From the NCBI GenBank assembly GCA_900550395.1, contig URSD01000016.1, forward strand, positions 1 to 52,906: DNA of 52,906 nucleotides, in the 5' to 3' direction. A program made the translations under genes and the position numbers. Position 1 is the first letter of the stretch. Every line of letters begins with the position of its first letter. The notes below the pieces were generated by a model. The model did not search any database. It saw only the letters and a program-made list of their open reading frames with translations, and had not been told where the DNA came from. Source of the stretch: an uncultured Porphyromonadaceae bacterium. Lineage in GTDB: Bacteria; Bacteroidota; Bacteroidia; Bacteroidales; Muribaculaceae. Shown here piece after piece: positions 48,433 to 52,906 of this stretch.

Positions 48433-49563
48433 TCAGAAGTCAGTAACGGTCATAGGCATCAGCAGCATCACCATCTCGGTGTCTTTCTCGTCCTCGCTGG
48501 GGCGGAAGAGGCCGGGGCGTCCGGGGTCGGCCAGGGCTACGGTGATGTCGTCGGTGGGCATCACGTTCAGAATCTCCTGGAGATAAACCGAGCTGAAGCC
48601 GATTGTCAGTTCCGGGCCGTCGAAGGAGCACGGAGTCTTTTCGCGCGCGGTGCTCTGGTTGGTCTTGTTGTCGCCCTTTATCTCCATGCTGTCGGCGCTG
48701 ATGCGGAACTTCTCGAGGCTGTAGCCCGGGTCTACGAACACGCCCACGCGGCGTACGGCCGTCAGCAGCGACCGACGGTCGATAGTCAGCGTATAGGGGT
48801 TGGATGTGGGTATCACGCGGTTGTAGTCGGGATAGCGGCCGTTGAGCAGGCAGCACTTGAAAGTGTAGTTTGCGCTGCTGAATGTGGCGTTCTTGGCCGT
48901 CAGCGACACCTTCACGGTCTCGTCCTTGGCGAAGACGTTGCGCAGCACGCTGCATGCCTTCATGGGCATGATGCAACCGATTGTGTTGTCGGCATGTATG
49001 CGGCGGTTGACATAGCGCACGAGCTTGCGGGTGTCGGTGGCCGCGAAGGTCATGTTATCGGGCTTGATGTCGAAGTATACGCCCTGCATCACCGGACGGT
49101 ACTCGTCGGTGCTGGCAGCGAACATCGTGTAGTCGAGTCCCTTGACGATTTCTTCCGTGGGGCACTCGAACTCTATGGGCTCGGCGTCGTCCTCGCGGCT
49201 CTTGTAGGTGGGATATTCGTCGCCGTTCACGGCCACGAAATTAGATTTGCCGTTGCTGTAGTCGATGTTGATTTCCAGCGACGACGGGTTTATGTCGAAA
49301 GTGATGCCCTGGTCGGGAATCTCCTTGAGGAAATCAACAAGCGACCGGGCGTTGATGCAGAAGCGGCCTTCTCCGTCGGCTTCCGTCACGGCCACGCGGG
49401 CGGTGAGCGAGTTCTCGGAGTCCATGCCGGTAATCAGCAGCTCCTGTCCGGAGAGCGACAGCAGGAAGTTGTCCAGCACGGTGATGGTGTTCTTGCTGTT
49501 GATGACCTTGCTCACGGCCGATGCGGCGTTGTGCAGAGCTTTGCTCGAAACGTTGAATTTCAT
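48433..49563 (-). CDS. dnaN: DNA polymerase III beta sliding clamp
   Basis: This 376-residue clamp has three similar domains and family features (MKFNVSSKALHNAASAVSKV, VRYVNRRIHA, GRYPDYNRVIP, ending in LLMPMTV). It is the first gene of the six-gene operon with the exonuclease, coaBC, DUF4835, recN and rlmB. It is not beside dnaA, as is usual in Bacteroidetes. A TAnnTTTG box lies 35 nt upstream. Confidence 0.97.
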   Translation of the reverse strand: MKFNVSSKALHNAASAVSKVINSKNTITVLDNFLLSLSGQELLITGMDSENSLTARVAVTEADGEGRFCINARSLVDFLKEIPDQGITFDINPSSLEINIDYSNGKSNFVAVNGDEYPTYKSREDDAEPIEFECPTEEIVKGLDYTMFAASTDEYRPVMQGVYFDIKPDNMTFAATDTRKLVRYVNRRIHADNTIGCIMPMKACSVLRNVFAKDETVKVSLTAKNATFSSANYTFKCCLLNGRYPDYNRVIPTSNPYTLTIDRRSLLTAVRRVGVFVDPGYSLEKFRISADSMEIKGDNKTNQSTAREKTPCSFDGPELTIGFSSVYLQEILNVMPTDDITVALADPGRPGLFRPSEDEKDTEMVMLLMPMTVTDF

Positions 49564-49597
49564 ATCTTAGTGTATTTTTTGTTTCTCTTTTAGAGAG

Positions 49598-49605
49598 CAA
49601 AAATA
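49598..49605 (-). promoter_or_regulatory. -7 box for the dnaN operon
   Basis: TATTTTTG on the minus strand matches TAnnTTTG and gives a leader of about 30 nt. The surrounding leader is very A/T-rich. No -33 TTG at standard spacing. Confidence 0.55.
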
Positions 49606-49690
49606 CAAAAAATCCCTGACATTACGGCATAGTATACAATTTTTCACGCACAATCTTCGGTGCGTATTTCAAATGGTGCGATAGAAGACG

Positions 49691-49719
49691 AAAAAACGCC
49701 CCGCGGAGGGCGGGGCGTT
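49691..49719 (-). terminator. Terminator of the thiamine uptake operon
   Basis: A 10-bp stem AACGCCCCGC/GCGGGGCGTT (49695-49704, 49710-49719) has a 5-nt loop. On the minus strand it is followed by a T6 run (A6 at 49691-49696). It lies about 20 nt behind the pnuT stop and is a textbook intrinsic terminator. Confidence 0.9.
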
Positions 49720-49739
49720 CGGTATACTGTGTGAGATTT

Positions 49740-50318
49740 TCAGTCTGTCCGGGCGTGCATCAGCCGGAGCCATTTACGGTAGCCGAAGACGGCGATTACG
49801 GTGTAGGCCGCATAAAGGATGGGATAGAATATCAGGCCTTTATATGCATACAGTCCGACGCATACGATGTCCACTACGAGCCATGCCAGCCACTGCTCGG
49901 CGTATTTGCGTGCCATCATCCATGTGGCTACGATTGACAGTGCGGTCGTGAAACCGTCGGTCACGGGCACGGTGGAATCGGTGAATGTGGCGAGAATCCA
50001 GGCCAATGCTGCCCACAGCGCGGCAAGCGAGCCGGCCGCTACCGCCCACGCCCATAGCGGAGTGTGCGTGATGGGCTGCGGCTTCTTATCTTTTCCGCGT
50101 GAGCCGCCTGCGCGCCAAACTGCGTAGCCGTAGACGGCCATGACGAGGTAGTAGATGTTGATGGCGAAGTCGGCATATATGCCTTTGGAGAAGTATATCC
50201 ACATGGATATGGCCGGCATCACCATTGAGGCGAGCCATACGCGGGCGTCGGCGTGGTACTCCCACCAGAGGTATAGGAGTCCCACGCTGAAGCCGAGTAT
50301 TTCAAGGATTCTGTCCAT
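49740..50318 (-). CDS. pnuT: PnuT-type thiamine (PnuC family) transporter
   Basis: This 192-residue inner-membrane protein of the PnuC family has about seven helices, with WEYHADARVW near the N-terminus and the signature WLAWLVVDIVCVGLYAYKGL. PnuC members carry nicotinamide riboside. The variant behind TPP riboswitches in Bacteroides is PnuT, a facilitator for thiamine. The riboswitch and the TonB receptor 10 nt upstream make thiamine the likely substrate here. Confidence 0.9.
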   Translation of the reverse strand: MDRILEILGFSVGLLYLWWEYHADARVWLASMVMPAISMWIYFSKGIYADFAINIYYLVMAVYGYAVWRAGGSRGKDKKPQPITHTPLWAWAVAAGSLAALWAALAWILATFTDSTVPVTDGFTTALSIVATWMMARKYAEQWLAWLVVDIVCVGLYAYKGLIFYPILYAAYTVIAVFGYRKWLRLMHARTD

Positions 50319-50328
50319 GCGCCCGCGT

Positions 50329-52554
50329 TCAGAAGCTGAGTGCTACGTTTGCCATCACGTGGATGGGTGCCTGGGCTGCATAGCCGGCATAGCGGTAGAT
50401 TTCGGGCTTGCCATTGTCGCCCACGTAATATCCTGCTCCGCAGTAGCCGTTGTTGAAGTACTTCTCGTTGAAGAGGTTGTAGATGGAGAAGCCGATGTGG
50501 AGGCGCTTGCAGGCCGGCAGATTCTTGAACGTGTAGCCCAGATGCAGGTCGGTGACGAAGTATGAATCGAGCACGGTTTCCTCGGTGCGGGCGTTGTTCA
50601 TGTACTGCTTGCTGACGTAGTGGCTGGCGAGCTGAGCCTCGAAGCCTGCGACGCGGAAGTTGAAGGCGTTGTTGAGGATGAAGTCGGGCGAGAATGCGAT
50701 GGGGGTGTCGCCGCGGTCGAAGGAGATGGGGTTGGTCCACTCGTCTTCGTAGATGTACTCAGTGAAGTTCTTGATGCGGTTGCGGGAGAGTGTGGCGTTG
50801 ATGTCCCAGTCGAACCAGCTGCAGGGGCGCAGGGCGGCCTGAAGCTCGATACCCATGCGGTAGGAGTCGGGCGTGTTGATGCTCAGGGGGTTGCCGGTGT
50901 CGGAAAGCTGGCCGGTGACGACGAGCTGGTCCTTGTAGTCCATGTAGTAGAGGTTGACGCCTGCGGAGAAGATTTTCGACGAGTAGGTGTAGCCGAGCTC
51001 ATAGTCGAAGAGGCGTTCGGCTTCGGGACGGTGGTTGGGGTCGCCGTCGGTGAAGTTGTCGCGTACGGGTTCTTTGTGTGCGACGCTCCAGGATGCGAAT
51101 GCGCGGTGGCCGTCCTTTGTGAAGTTGAAGCCTACCTTGGGGTTGAAGAAGTCCCAGCGGCGGTTGATGTCGAGGGCCATCGGGGCCATCGTGTTCCAGT
51201 CGAAGTTGTCGCTTGCTCCGTCAATGGTGTAATGTATGTGGCGGTACTGGAGGTCGGCGAATGCCGAGAACATGGAGTTGATGTCGTAGTTGGCGCGGGC
51301 GAAGAAATTGGAGTCGAACTTCTTGCCGGTGTTGCGGTAATATTCCTGGAGAGGATCGATGGGGCCGACGTAGTTGCGCACCCATGCTATCTGACCGTAG
51401 TGGAGGCCGTGGAAATAGTTGGCCGCACCGCCGATGGCGATATTCCAGGGGCCGTTCTCATAGTTGAACGTAGCCATGCCGCCGCCGAAGCCGTTGTCGT
51501 TCTTCTTCAGGCGCACGAGGTCCGATTTTTCCACCTCCTCGCCGTCAGCGCCGACGAAGTTCTGCAGTCCGTATTCCAGCAGTGTGCGCCGGGTCTTGTA
51601 CTGGTTGTAGTAGCCGAAATCGTCGGTATAGTGCAGCGCGGCGTTCAGGCGCCACTTGTCGCTGAGCACCTGCGAGAGATGCAGCTGGAAGTGGTGCTGC
51701 GTGTAGTTGTCCATCTGGTCCTTGTAGTAGGCGCGCTCTCCCTTGCTGTTTGTGTACTCGCCGCAGGGGTTGTAGCGCCGGCCGTACTTTTCCATATCCT
51801 CCTTCGAGGCATAGTCCCAGGCCATGTAGGTCTGTTCCTTGCCGCCGAAAACGATGAAGCGCAGCAGGGTGTTGCGGTTCTGGTAGGCTGCCTGCGTGAA
51901 GTAGCTCCACAGCTTGGACGAGGCACGCTCTATGTAGCCGTCGGAACTCATGTGGCTGACGCGGGCGTCGAAGCTCCAGTGGCCGCCGAGCAGGCCCGAG
52001 CCTACGCGCACGGTCTCGCGGTTGGTGTTGTACATGCCGTAGGAGCCCGATACCTCGGCATAGGGGTCGGCCGAGGGAGCGTCGGTGAGCATGTTGACGC
52101 TTGCGCCGAATGCGCCTGCGCCGTTGACGCTGGTGCCTGCGCCGCGCTGAATCTGCACGTCGCGCAGCGACGATACGAGGTCGGGCATGTTTACCCAGTA
52201 GACGTTGTGGCTCTCGGAGTTGTTGATGGGCACACCGTTGGCCGTGATGTTGATGCGCGAGCCATCAGTGCCGCGCACACGCATGGATGTGTAGCCTATG
52301 CCCGAGCCTGCGTCGGAGGTGGTGATGACCGACGGCGTCATGCGCAGCAGGTAGGGGATGTCGCGGCCGTCGTTGTACTGTTCGAGTTCGGCCTTGGTTA
52401 CGTTTGTGTAGGCTACGGGGGTTTTGGCTGTGGCGCGGTTGGCCACTACTTCGATTTGTTTGAGCACCACAGCGGTGTCGGCCTGCGCGGCGGCAGGCAC
52501 AGCGGAGCCTGCCGCAATGGCACAGGCTGCCGCTGCAAGAAGACTTTTCTTCAT
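50329..52554 (-). CDS. TonB-dependent receptor, probable thiamine transporter (OMthi-like)
   Basis: This is a 741-residue outer-membrane receptor with a signal peptide ending AAAQA and a TonB-box-like stretch LKQIEVVANR. The plug domain lies at about 45-160 (RVRGTDGSRINITANGVPINNSE, QRGAGTSVNGAGAFGASVNM), followed by a 22-strand barrel with IGFSIYNLFNEKYFNN near the end. There is no CarboxypepD_reg extension. The substrate is inferred as thiamine or its phosphates because a TPP riboswitch lies directly before the ATG and pnuT follows. The same arrangement occurs in Bacteroides thiamine uptake. Confidence 0.93.
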   Translation of the reverse strand: MKKSLLAAAACAIAAGSAVPAAAQADTAVVLKQIEVVANRATAKTPVAYTNVTKAELEQYNDGRDIPYLLRMTPSVITTSDAGSGIGYTSMRVRGTDGSRINITANGVPINNSESHNVYWVNMPDLVSSLRDVQIQRGAGTSVNGAGAFGASVNMLTDAPSADPYAEVSGSYGMYNTNRETVRVGSGLLGGHWSFDARVSHMSSDGYIERASSKLWSYFTQAAYQNRNTLLRFIVFGGKEQTYMAWDYASKEDMEKYGRRYNPCGEYTNSKGERAYYKDQMDNYTQHHFQLHLSQVLSDKWRLNAALHYTDDFGYYNQYKTRRTLLEYGLQNFVGADGEEVEKSDLVRLKKNDNGFGGGMATFNYENGPWNIAIGGAANYFHGLHYGQIAWVRNYVGPIDPLQEYYRNTGKKFDSNFFARANYDINSMFSAFADLQYRHIHYTIDGASDNFDWNTMAPMALDINRRWDFFNPKVGFNFTKDGHRAFASWSVAHKEPVRDNFTDGDPNHRPEAERLFDYELGYTYSSKIFSAGVNLYYMDYKDQLVVTGQLSDTGNPLSINTPDSYRMGIELQAALRPCSWFDWDINATLSRNRIKNFTEYIYEDEWTNPISFDRGDTPIAFSPDFILNNAFNFRVAGFEAQLASHYVSKQYMNNARTEETVLDSYFVTDLHLGYTFKNLPACKRLHIGFSIYNLFNEKYFNNGYCGAGYYVGDNGKPEIYRYAGYAAQAPIHVMANVALSF

Positions 52555-52562
52555 TGCTTTTT

Positions 52563-52646
52563 CTCTACGCCGGTATTATCCGGATCAGGTTCAAAGGGTA
52601 TGATCTCAGCCTTGACCTTATCGGTCAGGGGGCACCCCTAAAAAAT
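52563..52646 (-). ncRNA. TPP riboswitch (thi box)
   Basis: On the minus strand all core blocks of the thiamine pyrophosphate aptamer are present in order. They are GGGGTGCC, GGCTGAGATCATACCC, TTTGAACCTGATCCGGATAA and TACCGGCGTAG. The aptamer ends about 10 nt before the receptor ATG, so there is no room for a terminator and control should act on translation. A U tract on the 5' side (52641-52646) can pair with the A tract at 52558-52562 immediately before the start codon, closing the P1 stem over the initiation region. Confidence 0.96.
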
Positions 52647-52677
52647 GTGTGAATTATCTCTGTGCCTTTCGGCGCTG

Positions 52678-52708
52678 CAAAGTTAATGCTTTTTATTTTG
52701 GTATGCAA
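52678..52708 (-). promoter_or_regulatory. Promoter of the thiamine uptake operon
   Basis: On the minus strand TTG (52708-52706) and TAACTTTG (52685-52678) are separated by exactly 20 nt, a full match to the Bacteroidetes promoter. Transcription would begin near 52672 and include the complete riboswitch. Confidence 0.75.
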
Positions 52709-52829
52709 GTTTTAGGCAACTATTCAGGAGAAGCACAATCCATAAGGTGCTGATAATAAATGTAGGGATGCACCGGCGCGCAATGTAGTTCAAATAATGA
52801 AAATTATTACTGTCCGCTAAAACGGGAAT

Positions 52830-52850
52830 AACCCGCGCTCGTCGCGGGTT
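52830..52850. repeat. REP-like palindrome at right edge (AACCCGCG hairpin)
   Basis: A perfect 8-bp stem AACCCGCG/CGCGGGTT has a 5-nt loop. It lies in the non-coding stretch that fills the last ~200 bp of the window, in which no gene is seen. Confidence 0.65.
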
Positions 52851-52862
52851 GAATCCGGTTAG

Positions 52863-52904
52863 CCGCGAGTTAAGGAGCGACCGTAGGGAGCGACATACTC
52901 GCGG
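52863..52904. repeat. REP-like palindrome with internal direct repeat
   Basis: An 8-bp stem CCGCGAGT/ACTCGCGG encloses a 26-nt loop holding two copies of GGAGCGAC (52874-52881, 52888-52895). It is cut close to the window edge and may be part of a larger element. Confidence 0.6.
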
Positions 52905-52906
52905 AA

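Noticed and set aside
1..52906. tRNA or rRNA genes
   Set aside because: No cloverleaf-like segment with a T-loop motif and no rRNA core sequence was seen in any intergenic region; the only structured RNA supported is the TPP riboswitch.

Overview
The window is a GC-rich chromosomal segment from a member of the Bacteroidales; a gut lineage such as Muribaculaceae is plausible but not proven. The evidence is a set of Bacteroidetes-specific genes (HmuY-type heme lipoprotein, lipidated TamA-like TamL, DUF4295 next to ribosomal proteins L28 and L33, DUF4286 before ruvC, DUF2027-Smr, DUF4835, PnuT behind a TPP riboswitch). It also includes the repeated use of the Bacteroidetes -7 promoter box TAnnTTTG, in several cases with a TTG at about -33, and the near absence of Shine-Dalgarno sequences. 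Almost all of the DNA is coding. No rRNA, tRNA, CRISPR array or prophage was seen.

Layout. 0.1-1.8 kb: a secreted BACON-GH5 glucanase lipoprotein. 1.8-9.05 kb: a LuxR-type regulator with a hemerythrin/RIC-like sensor part, followed by a tightly overlapping six-gene heme-uptake operon (two secreted proteins, HmuY, HmuR, an 8-TM protein, a PepSY-type membrane protein). 9.05-14.1 kb: an accessory island, all genes on the minus strand: an ECF sigma factor fused through one TM helix to an outer-membrane beta-barrel, two duplicated lipoproteins and a serpin. It is studded with a dispersed repeat made of 7-bp tandem units around GC-rich hairpins. 14.1-19.8 kb: glycerate kinase, 5'-nucleotidase, and a NagZ-like GH3/serine hydrolase fusion. 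19.9-27.5 kb: flavodoxin/ferredoxin and DUF2027-Smr proteins, diverging from a 1344-residue Schlafen/AlbA_2 protein that leads into GT2, DUF4286 and ruvC. 27.6-32.5 kb: NhaC antiporter and two tandem LtaS-like phosphotransferases. 32.6-39.5 kb: TamL, ClC channel, AraC regulator, L28-L33-DUF4295, and a secreted CarboxypepD_reg-like protein. 39.7-41 kb: a RAYT transposase with a long palindrome just upstream. 41-49.6 kb: YifB, TSCPD protein, rubredoxin, and the housekeeping operon dnaN-exonuclease-coaBC-DUF4835-recN-rlmB. 49.7-52.7 kb: thiamine uptake (TonB receptor and PnuT) under a TPP riboswitch. The right edge carries REP-like palindromes.

The most unusual material lies between 9 and 14.1 kb. 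A one-piece trans-envelope sigma factor sits immediately upstream of a lipoprotein gene, and both carry the same 14-bp upstream motif. This suggests that the fused sigma factor drives itself and a small envelope regulon, with a serpin downstream. The same island shows signal-peptide swapping between genes, a 0.53-kb tandem duplication that ends exactly at a repeat hairpin, and compensatory base changes in that hairpin. Secondary points of interest are the giant Schlafen-domain protein, the RAYT with a second C-terminal domain and adjacent hairpin, the mosaic LtaS-like pair, and the very short TPP-riboswitch expression platform.
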